Counted from the stretch's first letter, positions 19,101 through 28,562 are shown. The stretch is 64,000 nucleotides of DNA from Clostridium thermobutyricum DSM 4928 (GCF_002050515.1 NZ_LTAY01000048.1:124001-188000), one strand, 5' to 3'. Program-made: numbers and translations. Notes: generated by a model not told the origin, from the sequence alone.

Positions 19101-22100
19101 TATTTCAACAGTTGATAGTGGAAATTTGCTTTCTTATTTAATGATAGTAAAAGAGTTTATTTTAGAAAATGCAAAAGAAGAAAGTGAAACTATTGAGCTT
19201 TTAAATAAATTTATAGATGAAATGAATTTTAAAGAGTTATATGATGAAAAGAAAGATTTATTTTATATAGGATATAACTTAGAAGAAGATAGTTTTGGAA
19301 AAGCGCATTATGATTTACTTGCTTCAGAAGCTAGAGTTGCTTCATTTTTAGCTATTGCTAGAGGCGAAGTTGATGAAAGTCATTGGTTTAAATTAAGAAG
19401 AGGTTGTAGAAGTATATTCATGAAAAAGACTCTACTTTCATGGAGTGGAACTATGTTTGAATATTTAATGCCTTCATTAATAATGAAAAATTTTAAAGGA
19501 AGTGTATTAGATAGCACTTATGAAGGAGTTTTATCAGCTCAAATAAATTATGGAAGAAGAAAAAAAGTTCCATTTGGGATATCAGAATCAGCTTTTTATA
19601 AATTTGATTTAGAAAAAAATTATCAATATAAAGCTTTTGGAGTTCCAAGCTTAAGAATGAAAAGAGAAGTTGAAGAAGAGATTGTTGTATCTCCATATTC
19701 TTCTTTAATGGGATTACAATTTGAAAGAGAAAAGTGTATAAAAAATTTAAGAATTATGCAAGATGAAGGTGCCTATGGAAAATATGGATTTATTGAATCT
19801 ATAGATTATACACCTAATAGAATAAATAAGCTTTTAAAAGAAGAAGTTATAAGTGAAGAAATAGAGAGTATACCTGAAAATAAAAAGAGAAAAAATGGTT
19901 TATTAATAAAAACATATATGGTACATCACTTAGGAATGTCTCTTTTAGCTTTAGATAATGTTTTAAAAAATAATATTATGATAAATAGATTTCATAATAT
20001 TCCAGAAGTTAAAGCTACAGAATTACTTTTAAAAGAAAAGAAAGATAATCTATATGAAGGAGAAAGAGGAGCTTTAATTAATGAAGAATTTAAAGTTAAG
20101 ACTAACATTTTCTCTGAAAGAATAATAACAGATTCTGATATATTAGATAAAGATGTAAATATTCTTTCTAATGGAAGATATTCTGTTATGTTAAACACAT
20201 TAGGAGGAGGATATTCTAAATGTGAAAATGACCTTTTATATAGATGGGGAGGAGACTTTCTTTCAGAAGAAGGTGGAGTTTTATTTTACATAAAGGATAT
20301 GAAAGATGGTAATGTCCAAAGTCCAACATATTATCCATTTAATAATATAGGAGAAAAATATAAGGTTAGGTTTTCATTAGAAAAAAGTGAAATACATAAG
20401 ATAGAAAATTCTATAGATACAACTTTGAGGATTTTAATTTCTGGGGAAAATAATATTGAAATTAGAAAATTAAAAATAAAAAATCTTAGAGATGAAAATT
20501 TAGAATTAGAAGTTACATCTTATTTAGAGCCAATTTTAACTACTTTAGAAGGAGATTTAGCTCATACTACTTTTTCCAATCTTTTTATAGAAACAGAATT
20601 CTTAAATGGTGAAAATGTCATTATTGGGAAAAGGCGTGTTAGAAGAAAAGAAGATGATGAAAAATATATTTTTACAACATTATTTGTATTAGATGAAGAT
20701 GATGATAAAGAAAGAATACAATATGAAACAAGAAGAGAGAATTTCATTAGAAGGAATGGAAATCTTAAAGATCCAATTGGATTAGAAAAAGAGCTAGATA
20801 ATGAAGCTTCAGCACCTTTAGATCCTATTATAGCAATGAGAAGAAAATTAAAACTAGAAAAAGGTGAAGAAAAAACTCTTTGTTTAATAATAGGATATAC
20901 AATGGATAAAGGAGAAATAGTTAAAAAAATAAAAGAACATAAATCTTCAAAAGATTTAGTGAGTTTAAAAAGAAAATATAATAAAATGGCTAGTATTCTT
21001 TTAAATAAAATTTATATAAATTCTGAAAAAGCAAATTTATATGAAAAAATATTAAAAGAAATATTGTATATAGGTGGAAACAGAAAATATAGAGAAAGTT
21101 TTATAAAAAATATAAATATGCATCAAGAAGATCTTTGGAGATATGGAATATCTGGAGATAAAAAGATTCTTTTACTAAAATATAATAAAAATAAATATTT
21201 ATTAAAAGATATGGTATCACTTCATTATTATTTAGAGATAAAGGGAGTTGAATTAGACTTAATTATTTATAATAATGAAGAAACTGATTATTATAATACA
21301 AATAGAAGAGAAATAGATAGATGGATAAGAGCAATTAGAGGAGATGAGATAAAGAATATTTTTGTTTTTAATAAAGAACAGTTAGATGAAGAATTCTTTA
21401 ATTTCTTAATTGGAATTTGTTCTATTTATGTTGATGAAGAAGAGGATAAAGATTTAGAAAGCAAGATAAAATTACTTCAAAGATATTCAGATTTAAATAG
21501 AGAAATAGAAAAAGATTGCAAATATCTATTGCATTTAAATGATATTAAGGTTGAAGAAGAAGAGCTTGATGAAATAAAAGGGGAAATAGAAGATAGTACA
21601 TCTGATAATTTAGATTTCTTTAATGGGTATGGTGGATTTAATAAAGAAGATGGTAGTTATGTTATAAAGCTAAAAAATAAAGAAAACACTCCAAGACCTT
21701 GGATTAATGTTTTAAGTAATAAGAATTTTGGAACACATATTTCAGAGTCAGGTGCTAGCTATACTTGGTGTGGAAATAGTAGAGAAAATAAAATTACACC
21801 TTGGAGTAATGACTACATAAAAGATCCTATGTATGAAGGAATCTGGATGAAAGATAACACAGACCAAGATTTATTTTCTATATTTAAAAAACCTTTTGAT
21901 GATGGAGAAGAATATATAGTAAATCATAACTTTGGATTTTCAACTTTTAAGCATAGACATAGATGTATAGAAGGAAGTATAACAGTATTTGTTCCAAGAG
22001 ATGAAGATTTAAAACTTCAAATAATAAAGCTTAAAAATGTAAGTGAAGAAGAAAAGAGCATTTCAGTATTTTATTATAACGAATTAGCAATGAGCGAAAA

Positions 22101-23967
22101 TAAGAGAAAAGATAGTGAAAAAATTTATACAGGAATAAATGAAGAATATGCTTATGGAAAAAATCCGTATTCAAAAAGTTTTGGAAAGAAAATAGCATAT
22201 TCAACTATTATAGGAGATGGTAAAAATTCCTACACTTGTGATATAGAAGAAGCTCAAAAAACTTTAATTGAAACATGGGAAGAAAATTTAAGTGAAAGGT
22301 GTGGAGGTTCATATAGACCTTGCTTACTTACACAAAAAAATATAGTTCTTGATATTGGAGAAGAAATTACTTTAATAGGTATATTAGGTGAAGAAGAAAG
22401 CTTTGAAGCTATAGATGAAAAAATACAAAAATATAAAAATATCGATAAAGTTTTTGAAGAATTAAATGAATTAAAAGTAGAATTAGATAATTTCCTAGGA
22501 AATATAAAAGTAAATACAGGAGATAAGTCTTTTGATTATATGATGAATGGATGGCTTTTATATCAAAATTATAATTGTAGATATTTAAGCAGAACTGCAT
22601 TTTATCAATCAGGAGGAGCTTACGGATTTAGAGACCAAATGCAAGATTCTTTAGCTCTTGCTATAAGTAGACCAGAAATACTTAGAGAACAAATAATAAA
22701 AAATGCAAGTAGACAATATATTGAAGGAGATGTTCAGCATTGGTGGCATCCTATTGTTAATAGTGGAATTAGAACAAGATTTTCAGATGATTTACTTTGG
22801 ATGCCTTATGGAGTTATAGAATATATAAGGCTAACAGGAGATAAAAGTATTTTAACAGAAAAAGCACCTTATTTAGATGATAGTCCTTTAAGAGAAGGAG
22901 AGGATGAAAGGTATACTGTTGTAAATAATCTTCTTCCAGAAGACTCTATTTATAATCATTGTATAAAAGCAATTGATAAATCATTAAAATTTGGTTCTAA
23001 TGGAATTCCGCTAATGGGTAGTGGAGATTGGAATGATGGAATGAGTACTGTAGGAAATAAAGGAAAAGGGGAAAGTGTTTGGCTTGGATGGTTCTTAGCT
23101 GAAATATTAAAAGAATTTATTCCTATATGTGAATATATGAATGAAGAGGAAAGAGGAAGAGAATATAAAAATACTCTAGATACTTTAGTTCAAAACATAG
23201 AGCTAAATGCTTGGGATGGAGAATGGTATAGAAGAGCATTTTTTGATGATGGAACTCCTCTTGGTTCAAAAGAAAATGATGAATGCTTTATAGATTCTCT
23301 TTCACAAAGTTTTTCAATTATATCTGGACTTGGAAGTAAAGAAAGAGGAAAAAAAGCTATGGAGTCAGTTGAGAAGTATTTAGTAGATAAAGAAAATGGG
23401 CTAATAAAACTTCTTCATCCACCATTTGCAAAATCAAAACTAGAACCAGGATATATAAAAGGATATGTTCCAGGTGTTAGAGAAAATGGAGGACAATATA
23501 CTCATGCTGCTATTTGGGTTATTTTAGCCTTTTCAAAACTTAGAGAAAATAATAAAGCTTATGGTTTTTATAGTATGATAAATCCAATAAGCCACACAAA
23601 AACAAAAGAAGATGCAGATAAATATAAAGTTGAACCTTATGTTATGAGTGCAGATGTTTATATTAAAAAGCCTTATGAAGGAAGAGGAGGCTGGAGCTAT
23701 TATACAGGAGCAGCAGGTTGGATGTATAAAGTTGGATTACAAAATATATTAGGATTCAATATAATAGAAGGAAAAGGATATTCTATAAAACCTAATTTAC
23801 CAAATTATATAGATGAATTCTCTATAGAAATAAAAGAAGAGAAATATAAAATACATGTCAAGAGATCAAATGAAAACAAGATTATTATTAATGGTAAAGA
23901 GATAAATGGAGATACAATAGAAAAAGGACTAGGAGAGAGTTTTATAGAAGTTGAGTTTAAAGAATAA
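16150..23967 (+). CDS. Giant cyclic beta-1,2-glucan synthase-like protein (GT84 + GH94)
   Basis: 2605 residues. Order of parts: helical N-terminus (1-310); two membrane helices (about 312-360); a GT84-type glycosyltransferase (about 375-700) with LDTDTFM near 528 and the RLHRWVRGDWQ acceptor motif; several membrane helices (about 705-880); a glycoamylase-like domain from about 900 (NWLPPDNYQEEPFRGD, RTSPTNIG); then duplicated GH94 beta-sandwich and catalytic domains with GSGDWNDGM near 2290. This is the layout of NdvB/Cgs, which makes cyclic beta-1,2-glucan from UDP-glucose and uses the phosphorylase part to control ring size. Whether this Gram-positive protein makes the same polymer is not known from sequence. 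RBS GAGAGAGAGG, spacing 9. Confidence 0.88.
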   Translation: MNDKKLKKAKKNLLKDLNNAYSSLKESYKVIQKEIKNGGLKTGASEWILDNTYLLEREFKFVKKNLPEEYLLDLPIDLERSYKLESKEENKKKKKSRCDDKSVLPRVYTLVKKIIDNRVPIKAENLSEFILEKNDSLIYGEVISIPIMLKICLLIKICNEVKKVEEFYKSKEEHKDIFINEKLEEEIERSISSLRELDNVDWAYVFRNISKLEKTLEKDPSGTYLIMDEDSKDYYRHKVEDIAKKNELNQNIVVEAALNLAKKAKVSGGEIYTTHIGYYLCDEGYKELLNELKITTIENPDSEGRFILWNIFGTILLALGVIIFSALFEWPYNTLRDYILSFFIILLPCSEMIVAWINYRTPKSHKLNHIPKINFENGIGEENRTVVVIPTMFESKKKIDKLIKNIEVTYLGNKDKEAFFVILGDFEDNKNESCEIEQELNNYGKEKIDYLNKKYIKDIENRDGKYIFFMATRTRIYDKSEGKYIGWERKRGKLVEFMNLLRGGTKTTFSFFSGNIEDIKSAKYLITLDTDTFMKRNTLKRLVGAMAHPLNNPKVSNGKVVRGYGMLQPKVSISLESKNKTYFSKIFAGDSGVDGYSTAYSDTYQDRFKKGSFTGKGILHINSFMKTITGKIEEDSILSHDLLEGELNRCGLITDCEFIEEYPKTYFSSVIRLHRWVRGDWQLIKWLFSRDLKAISKWKIFDNLRRSLLSPWLLFGLWISLTFLNRGKGVVTILFLAVIAPILFRVTDFVVTPKHKLNGSGKTLVQVLFILSFIPYQTYIMLSAIFKTLGRVFITKKHLLEWRASDIADRDEKTTISFYYSKMWFSVVSGIITMILSFVAMEEIAAFTFWIGILWILSPYLAYAISKEDEEEILKTEEMDYLFNIAKDTWKYYDDLVNEENNWLPPDNYQEEPFRGDAKRTSPTNIGLALMANVVAYDLNFIGIKDAVYRINKTLKSMDELERWHGHFLNWYDIQNKNPLMPRYISTVDSGNLLSYLMIVKEFILENAKEESETIELLNKFIDEMNFKELYDEKKDLFYIGYNLEEDSFGKAHYDLLASEARVASFLAIARGEVDESHWFKLRRGCRSIFMKKTLLSWSGTMFEYLMPSLIMKNFKGSVLDSTYEGVLSAQINYGRRKKVPFGISESAFYKFDLEKNYQYKAFGVPSLRMKREVEEEIVVSPYSSLMGLQFEREKCIKNLRIMQDEGAYGKYGFIESIDYTPNRINKLLKEEVISEEIESIPENKKRKNGLLIKTYMVHHLGMSLLALDNVLKNNIMINRFHNIPEVKATELLLKEKKDNLYEGERGALINEEFKVKTNIFSERIITDSDILDKDVNILSNGRYSVMLNTLGGGYSKCENDLLYRWGGDFLSEEGGVLFYIKDMKDGNVQSPTYYPFNNIGEKYKVRFSLEKSEIHKIENSIDTTLRILISGENNIEIRKLKIKNLRDENLELEVTSYLEPILTTLEGDLAHTTFSNLFIETEFLNGENVIIGKRRVRRKEDDEKYIFTTLFVLDEDDDKERIQYETRRENFIRRNGNLKDPIGLEKELDNEASAPLDPIIAMRRKLKLEKGEEKTLCLIIGYTMDKGEIVKKIKEHKSSKDLVSLKRKYNKMASILLNKIYINSEKANLYEKILKEILYIGGNRKYRESFIKNINMHQEDLWRYGISGDKKILLLKYNKNKYLLKDMVSLHYYLEIKGVELDLIIYNNEETDYYNTNRREIDRWIRAIRGDEIKNIFVFNKEQLDEEFFNFLIGICSIYVDEEEDKDLESKIKLLQRYSDLNREIEKDCKYLLHLNDIKVEEEELDEIKGEIEDSTSDNLDFFNGYGGFNKEDGSYVIKLKNKENTPRPWINVLSNKNFGTHISESGASYTWCGNSRENKITPWSNDYIKDPMYEGIWMKDNTDQDLFSIFKKPFDDGEEYIVNHNFGFSTFKHRHRCIEGSITVFVPRDEDLKLQIIKLKNVSEEEKSISVFYYNELAMSENKRKDSEKIYTGINEEYAYGKNPYSKSFGKKIAYSTIIGDGKNSYTCDIEEAQKTLIETWEENLSERCGGSYRPCLLTQKNIVLDIGEEITLIGILGEEESFEAIDEKIQKYKNIDKVFEELNELKVELDNFLGNIKVNTGDKSFDYMMNGWLLYQNYNCRYLSRTAFYQSGGAYGFRDQMQDSLALAISRPEILREQIIKNASRQYIEGDVQHWWHPIVNSGIRTRFSDDLLWMPYGVIEYIRLTGDKSILTEKAPYLDDSPLREGEDERYTVVNNLLPEDSIYNHCIKAIDKSLKFGSNGIPLMGSGDWNDGMSTVGNKGKGESVWLGWFLAEILKEFIPICEYMNEEERGREYKNTLDTLVQNIELNAWDGEWYRRAFFDDGTPLGSKENDECFIDSLSQSFSIISGLGSKERGKKAMESVEKYLVDKENGLIKLLHPPFAKSKLEPGYIKGYVPGVRENGGQYTHAAIWVILAFSKLRENNKAYGFYSMINPISHTKTKEDADKYKVEPYVMSADVYIKKPYEGRGGWSYYTGAAGWMYKVGLQNILGFNIIEGKGYSIKPNLPNYIDEFSIEIKEEKYKIHVKRSNENKIIINGKEINGDTIEKGLGESFIEVEFKE

Positions 23968-24054
23968 ACTATTTATTTTATAAATGAAATAAAAAGTAAT
24001 AAAGCTAACATTAAAAACATAAAATGAAAGTACTATAAAATTGTTATTTATATT

Positions 24055-24104
24055 AAAAAAGAGCAGTACTAGCGGTTTGATAATCTAGTAATCTGCTCTT
24101 TTTA
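24055..24104. terminator. Terminator after the giant glucan synthase gene
   Basis: GAGCAG-TACTAG pairs with CTAGTA-(AT bulge)-CTGCTC, flanked by an A-run and TTTTT, so it can act in both directions. Confidence 0.82.
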
Positions 24105-24200
24105 TGTTTAAAAGGTAAAAATAAAAGGAAATAAATATTTAATTAAGAAAAAGTATTTTATAGAATATAAAGATAATTCATATAAAAGCAATTTATATAA

Positions 24201-24253
24201 TAAAAAGAGCTATACAAAATATTTATATTAAAAAATAGTTTTATATAGCTCTT
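24201..24253 (-). terminator. Terminator of the small minus-strand gene
   Basis: AAGAGCTATA (24205-24214) and TATAGCTCTT (24244-24253) form a stem with a 29-base loop; read on the minus strand it ends in TTTTTA. It lies 20 bases past the stop codon of the 61-residue protein. Confidence 0.7.
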
Positions 24254-24273
24254 ATTTTTTATAATTAAATTTT

Positions 24274-24459
24274 TTAATATGGTTCTTCAGTATAATCAAA
24301 TTCAGGACATGAAATATTGTTAGCAGCAACTGGATCCTTTTTTGGATTAGTTCCCTTTGTTTTGTATTCAGATTCATAGGCATTAGTTAATTCTTTATCT
24401 GTTGGATCATAAGCAGTTCTAATTTCTGGTGTATAAACATTATTTTTTTTACTTTTCAT
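24274..24459 (-). CDS. Small hypothetical protein, 61 residues
   Basis: Not recognised. The ATG at 24459 has AAGGAGTTG nine bases upstream; the longer frame (from 24492) would start upstream of this ribosome binding site and is unlikely. The product is hydrophilic, starts with a basic KSKKNN stretch, is rich in charged residues, tyrosine and threonine (PEIRTAYDPTDKEL, EYKTKGTNPKKDP) and ends acidic in DYTEEPY, with one cysteine and no membrane segment. A good ribosome binding site and own terminator argue that it is real. Confidence 0.65.
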   Translation of the reverse strand: MKSKKNNVYTPEIRTAYDPTDKELTNAYESEYKTKGTNPKKDPVAANNISCPEFDYTEEPY

Positions 24460-24556
24460 AAAAATCAACTCCTTTATATATAGTTTGTACATATAAGTTA
24501 AAATTATTCTGTAGAGTTATAAGTAAATTTTATAGTGATTTGATTAAGCAAATAAT

Positions 24557-24615
24557 TTAAGTAATTAGATATATAATTAAGCAATTGGATAAATAATAAT
24601 TTAATTAATTAGATA
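24557..24615. repeat. Three 15-base imperfect direct repeats in a divergent intergenic region
   Basis: TTAAGTAATTAGATA (24557), TTAAGCAATTGGATA (24577) and TTAATTAATTAGATA (24601) share a 15-base pattern at 20- and 24-base spacing; a partial copy, TTAAGCAAATAAT, begins at 24544. They lie in the 445-base gap between the small minus-strand gene and the P-loop gene. They could be protein binding sites; AT-rich chance similarity is possible. Confidence 0.4.
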
Positions 24616-24790
24616 AGAGAAATTAAATTTAAACATGAAAAATATAGAATCAAGATTTAAATTAAAATTTATTAATTAAGAATAATAAAGAAATTCGGTT
24701 TAAATTAGTTATTGTGATAGGGAATTTTAATTAATTTGAGTGGTTGAAGAATAAGGGGATAATTATAGTAGTTTTCTATTATTTGTTATG

Positions 24791-24819
24791 TGGACATACG
24801 AATAATATGTTGATATAAT
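24791..24819 (+). promoter_or_regulatory. Strong promoter of the P-loop NTPase gene
   Basis: TGGACA (24791-24796), a 17-base spacer and TATAAT (24814-24819) with an extended TG one base upstream. It leaves a leader of about 80 bases in which I see no riboswitch. Confidence 0.8.
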
Positions 24820-24904
24820 TTAAAAGTATTCAGAAAGATAAATAATATTTAAATTAAATATTTAAATATAACGGTTCGCTAAAGATACGGAGGAGAGAGT
24901 AACT

Positions 24905-25501
24905 ATGCCAATTAGAATAGCTATATTAGGTGGCCCAAGATGTGGAAAAACAACATTAATACAACAATTATATGTAGATTTAAAAATAAGAGATTTAAAT
25001 GTTGGAGCAGTAACAGAATATAGTACAGATTATTTAAGAGATAAAGGTATGATAGAAAATATATCAGAACAATATGGTATATATTTAGGGCAAGCTCAAA
25101 TAGAAGATTCATTAAATTGTTTTGATTATGCATTAACAGATTATGCAACATTTTTACCATACATATATGGTAGATTTATGCTTGGAAATAAAAAGAGAAC
25201 TAAAAAGGAAATTGAAATATTAAAAGATTTATATGTATTAGCATTAAGGGATTTACAAAAATATGACCATATATTCTTTGTTCCAAGAGAATTTGGATAT
25301 GAAAAAGATGGAGTAAGATGGCAAGATGAAGATATAGCAATTGCTATAGATAAAGCTATATTATCATTCTTAGAAGCTGAAAATGTTAACTTTACAACTA
25401 TTTCAGGTTCAACAAAAGAAAGATCAGAAAAAATCCTTAAGCAAGTTGGATTAGATAAAAAAGAGATTAAGTTAGCAATAAAGGAAACAAAAGCAAATTA
25501 A
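24905..25501 (+). CDS. P-loop NTPase/kinase-like protein (AAA_28/NadR-kinase-like)
   Basis: 198 residues. Walker A GGPRCGKT spans 9-16 at the very N-terminus, as in small nucleoside or nucleotide kinases. Downstream are VTEYSTDYLRD, a Q-rich QYGIYLGQAQIEDS segment and DHIFFVPREFGYEKDG, which could hold the second acidic site. The overall pattern resembles the AAA_28/NadR kinase-like group, but I do not see a diagnostic substrate motif, so no reaction is assigned. RBS ACGGAGGAGAG, unusually strong, with a near-consensus promoter: probably well expressed. Single gene with its own terminator. Confidence 0.7.
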   Translation: MPIRIAILGGPRCGKTTLIQQLYVDLKIRDLNVGAVTEYSTDYLRDKGMIENISEQYGIYLGQAQIEDSLNCFDYALTDYATFLPYIYGRFMLGNKKRTKKEIEILKDLYVLALRDLQKYDHIFFVPREFGYEKDGVRWQDEDIAIAIDKAILSFLEAENVNFTTISGSTKERSEKILKQVGLDKKEIKLAIKETKAN

Positions 25502-25560
25502 GTTATAATAAAAGAATATTTAAGTTTGCTTTGTATAAACTAATATTAGAATACAAATTA

Positions 25561-25605
25561 AAAAATAACAATTTAGTATAAAAGCTAAATTGTTATTTTT
25601 TATTT
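25561..25605. terminator. Terminator after the P-loop NTPase gene
   Basis: AAAAATAACAATTTAG and CTAAATTGTTATTTTT form a 16-base-pair stem with an 8-base loop and a T-rich tail. Confidence 0.85.
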
Positions 25606-25710
25606 ATATAAAAGTAATAAAAAAATTCTTTAAAAGGCAATTAATTCGTGATATAACTAGAATTGTAAAAATACTTTTAGAAAATACGAGAGTTAAGGTG
25701 AGGAAAAGAT

Positions 25711-26325
25711 ATGATTTATGAGATTTGCGTAGGAAGTTATAAAGATGGAATAGAAGGCTTTAAAAAAGGAGCAGATAGAATAGAATTTTGTGATAACTTA
25801 ATGGAAGATGGAACAACTCCTAGTTATGGAAATATAAAAAAGATAATTGAAGATGTTGATATTCCAGTAATGGTAATAATAAGACCAAGAGGTGGAAAAT
25901 TTATATATTCAAAAGAAGAAATTGAAATAATGAAAATGGATATAGAAATGGTAAAAGAAGCAGGAGCTCATGGAATAGTAATAGGAGCTTTAAATGAAAC
26001 TGGAATAGATTATGATTGTGTAAAAGAACTGTTATCAGTAAAAGGAGATATGGAAACTACTTTCCATATGGCATTTGATGAATTAGATACATTAGAAGAA
26101 ATGAAAGAGGCTATTGATAAGTTAAGTGAACTTGGAGTAGATAGAATATTAACTAAGGGTGGAAAAAAAGATGCTCTTTATAACTGGAATACTTTAAGGA
26201 AGCTTGTTGATTATGCAGGTGATAGAATAATAATAATGCCTGGTAAAGGGATAAATAAGAGCAATAGAGATTATATAATAGAAAAAACTGGTGCTAAAGA
26301 AATACATGGTACTAGAATAGTATAG
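25711..26325 (+). CDS. cutC: CutC-family protein
   Basis: 204 residues forming the single TIM barrel of the CutC family, annotated as copper homeostasis though the biochemical role remains unsettled. Family motifs: N-terminal YEICVGSYKDGIEGFKKGADRIEFC, ten of which (GADRIEFCDN) mark the first strand-loop, then IRPRGGKF, GIVIGAL, TFHMAFDE and GVDRILTKGG, GKGINKSN. It is shorter than E. coli CutC (248) mainly at the C-terminus. Monocistronic, RBS GTTAAGGTGAGG. Confidence 0.9.
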   Translation: MIYEICVGSYKDGIEGFKKGADRIEFCDNLMEDGTTPSYGNIKKIIEDVDIPVMVIIRPRGGKFIYSKEEIEIMKMDIEMVKEAGAHGIVIGALNETGIDYDCVKELLSVKGDMETTFHMAFDELDTLEEMKEAIDKLSELGVDRILTKGGKKDALYNWNTLRKLVDYAGDRIIIMPGKGINKSNRDYIIEKTGAKEIHGTRIV

Positions 26326-26354
26326 AATATAAATTTTGTAATAAAATAAGTTTA

Positions 26355-26407
26355 AAAACCTCTTGAAGTTAGAATTAATAAAATAATTTAACTTAAGAGG
26401 TTTTTTA
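26355..26407 (+). terminator. Terminator after cutC
   Basis: AAAACCTCTT-G-AAGTTA pairs with TAACTTAAGAGGTTTT (16 pairs, one bulged G), then a T-run. The remaining bases up to prfC are AT-rich and hold only the promoter listed next. Confidence 0.87.
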
Positions 26408-26659
26408 TTTGGTTAAATGATAAAAATATTATATGGAAAATATTTTAACTAAATTTGATTTTAGAATATTAAAATGTTTTCTTTAGAATAAAAGTATGTA
26501 TTTATTTTGATTAAATAGATTTTTAGAATATGAAAATTATATTTATAACAGATATAAATTAACTTAAGAAAATTTATAAACAATAATAAAATTTGAAAAT
26601 AAAAATTTTAATAGGATAAGATTTCAAAAATTCAATTAAATAGCTAAATGTTAAGTACT

Positions 26660-26687
26660 TTTACATAGAGAAATACTATGATATAAT
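26660..26687 (+). promoter_or_regulatory. Promoter of prfC
   Basis: TTTACA (26660-26665), 16 bases, TATAAT (26682-26687) with extended TG at 26679-26680; about 70 bases before the start codon. Confidence 0.75.
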
Positions 26688-26756
26688 GAGGGATAGTGAA
26701 AATATAAGAAGAAAATTAAACTTTATTATAAATTTAGAGCTTTAGGAGGAATAGTT

Positions 26757-28352
26757 TTGTCTGATTTAAGAAACGAAATAGAAAAAAGAAGAACCTTTGC
26801 CATCATATCTCACCCTGATGCTGGTAAAACAACATTAACAGAAAAATTCTTATTATATGGAGGAGCTATAAGACTTGCAGGTTCAGTTAAGGCAAGAAAA
26901 GCTTCAGCACATGCAGTTTCAGACTGGATGGAAATAGAAAAGCAAAGAGGTATTTCTGTTACTTCATCAGTAATGCAATTTAACTATGGTGGACATTGTA
27001 TAAATATCCTTGATACACCAGGTCACCAAGACTTCTCAGAGGATACATATAGAACTCTTATAGCAGCTGACTCAGCAGTAATGGTAGTTGACGCAGCTAA
27101 AGGGGTGGAAGATCAAACAAGAAAGTTATTCCACGTTTGTTCATTAAGAGAAATGCCAATATTCACATTAATAAACAAAATGGATAGAGAATCACAAGAT
27201 CCATTCCAATTATTAGAAGATATAGAAAATGAACTTGGAATAAAAACATATCCAATGAACTGGCCAATAGGTTCAGGTAAAGATTTCAAGGGAATATATG
27301 AAAGAGATAATAATAGAATAATAGTATTTAATGGTGGTAATCACGGTCAAAATGAAGTTGAAACTATTACAGGAGATCCAAGTGATCCTAAATTTAGAGA
27401 ATTATTAGGAGAAGCTCTTCATGATAAATTAATGGAAGATATCGAATTACTTGATATAGCAGGTGATGAATTTGATATAGAAAAAGTTAGAGTTGGAGAA
27501 CTTACACCAGTATTCTTTGGATCAGCTCTTACAAACTTTGGTATAGAACCATTCTTAGAGCATTTCTTAGAAATGACAACTTCACCACTTGGAAGAAATT
27601 CAAGCATAGGAGAAATAGATCCATTTGACGAAGAATTTTCAGCTTTCGTATTCAAAATTCAAGCAAATATGAATAAAGCTCATAGAGATAGAATAGCATT
27701 TATGAGAATTTGTTCAGGAAAATTTGAAAAAGGAAAAGATTATTTCCACATGCAAGAAAATAAAAAAATAAAACTTGCACAACCACAACAATTTATGGCA
27801 CAAGATAGAGAAATAGTTGAAGAAGCTTATGCAGGAGATATAATTGGGGTATTTGACCCAGGAGTATTCTCAATAGGAGATACAATTTGTACACCTTCAA
27901 AGAAATTTAAATTTGAAGGAATACCAGCATTCGCACCAGAACATTATGCAAGAGTAAGACCAATAGATTCAATGAAGAGAAAACAATTCGTAAAAGGTGT
28001 TACACAAATTGCACAAGAAGGAGCTATCCAAGTATTTAAAGAATTACACATAGGTATGGAAGAAATAATAGTTGGAGTTGTTGGGGTACTACAATTTGAA
28101 GTATTAGAATACAGATTAAAGAATGAATACAATGTTGATATAAAAATGGAAAGACTTCCATATAGATTTGTAAGATGGATAGAAAATGATAGTAATATAG
28201 ATGTAGATAAATTAAATTTAACATCAGATACAAAGAAAGTTACAGACTTTAAAGATAGAAACCTATTAATATTCCAAAATACATGGGGAATTACATGGGC
28301 ATTAGAGCATAATGAAGGAATTGTACTTTCAGATGTAGGTAAAGCAGAATAG
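26757..28352 (+). CDS. prfC: Peptide chain release factor 3
   Basis: 531 residues, full length for RF3, a translational GTPase that recycles RF1/RF2 from the ribosome after termination. G motifs: SHPDAGKTTLTEKF (G1), RGISVTSSVM (G2), DTPGHQDFSEDTYR (G3), NKMDRE (G4). The GTP domain is followed by the domain II barrel and the RF3-specific C-terminal domain. It starts with TTG, chosen because AGGAGGA lies 6 bases upstream and the homology begins at once with SDLRNEIEKRRTF. Own promoter and terminator. Confidence 0.95.
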   Translation: MSDLRNEIEKRRTFAIISHPDAGKTTLTEKFLLYGGAIRLAGSVKARKASAHAVSDWMEIEKQRGISVTSSVMQFNYGGHCINILDTPGHQDFSEDTYRTLIAADSAVMVVDAAKGVEDQTRKLFHVCSLREMPIFTLINKMDRESQDPFQLLEDIENELGIKTYPMNWPIGSGKDFKGIYERDNNRIIVFNGGNHGQNEVETITGDPSDPKFRELLGEALHDKLMEDIELLDIAGDEFDIEKVRVGELTPVFFGSALTNFGIEPFLEHFLEMTTSPLGRNSSIGEIDPFDEEFSAFVFKIQANMNKAHRDRIAFMRICSGKFEKGKDYFHMQENKKIKLAQPQQFMAQDREIVEEAYAGDIIGVFDPGVFSIGDTICTPSKKFKFEGIPAFAPEHYARVRPIDSMKRKQFVKGVTQIAQEGAIQVFKELHIGMEEIIVGVVGVLQFEVLEYRLKNEYNVDIKMERLPYRFVRWIENDSNIDVDKLNLTSDTKKVTDFKDRNLLIFQNTWGITWALEHNEGIVLSDVGKAE

Positions 28353-28367
28353 AAATTAAAAATATAG

Positions 28368-28403
28368 AGAAATTCCTAGAAAATTTTAGGAATTTCTTTT
28401 TTA
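28368..28403 (+). terminator. Terminator after prfC
   Basis: AGAAATTCCTA and TAGGAATTTCT, 11 base pairs, 8-base loop, followed by TTTTTATTTTT. Confidence 0.87.
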
Positions 28404-28562
28404 TTTTTATGATATCAAGAAAAGATCTTAATTTTATATGTGAAATAAGATTTTATAATGCTTTTTTTACTCTTATAAAAGACAAAATAAGAAAAATATG
28501 TTAAAATTAATTGAATAAAATGTAAAATAAACTATTTTATGAAAGTTATAAGGGGAGAATTT

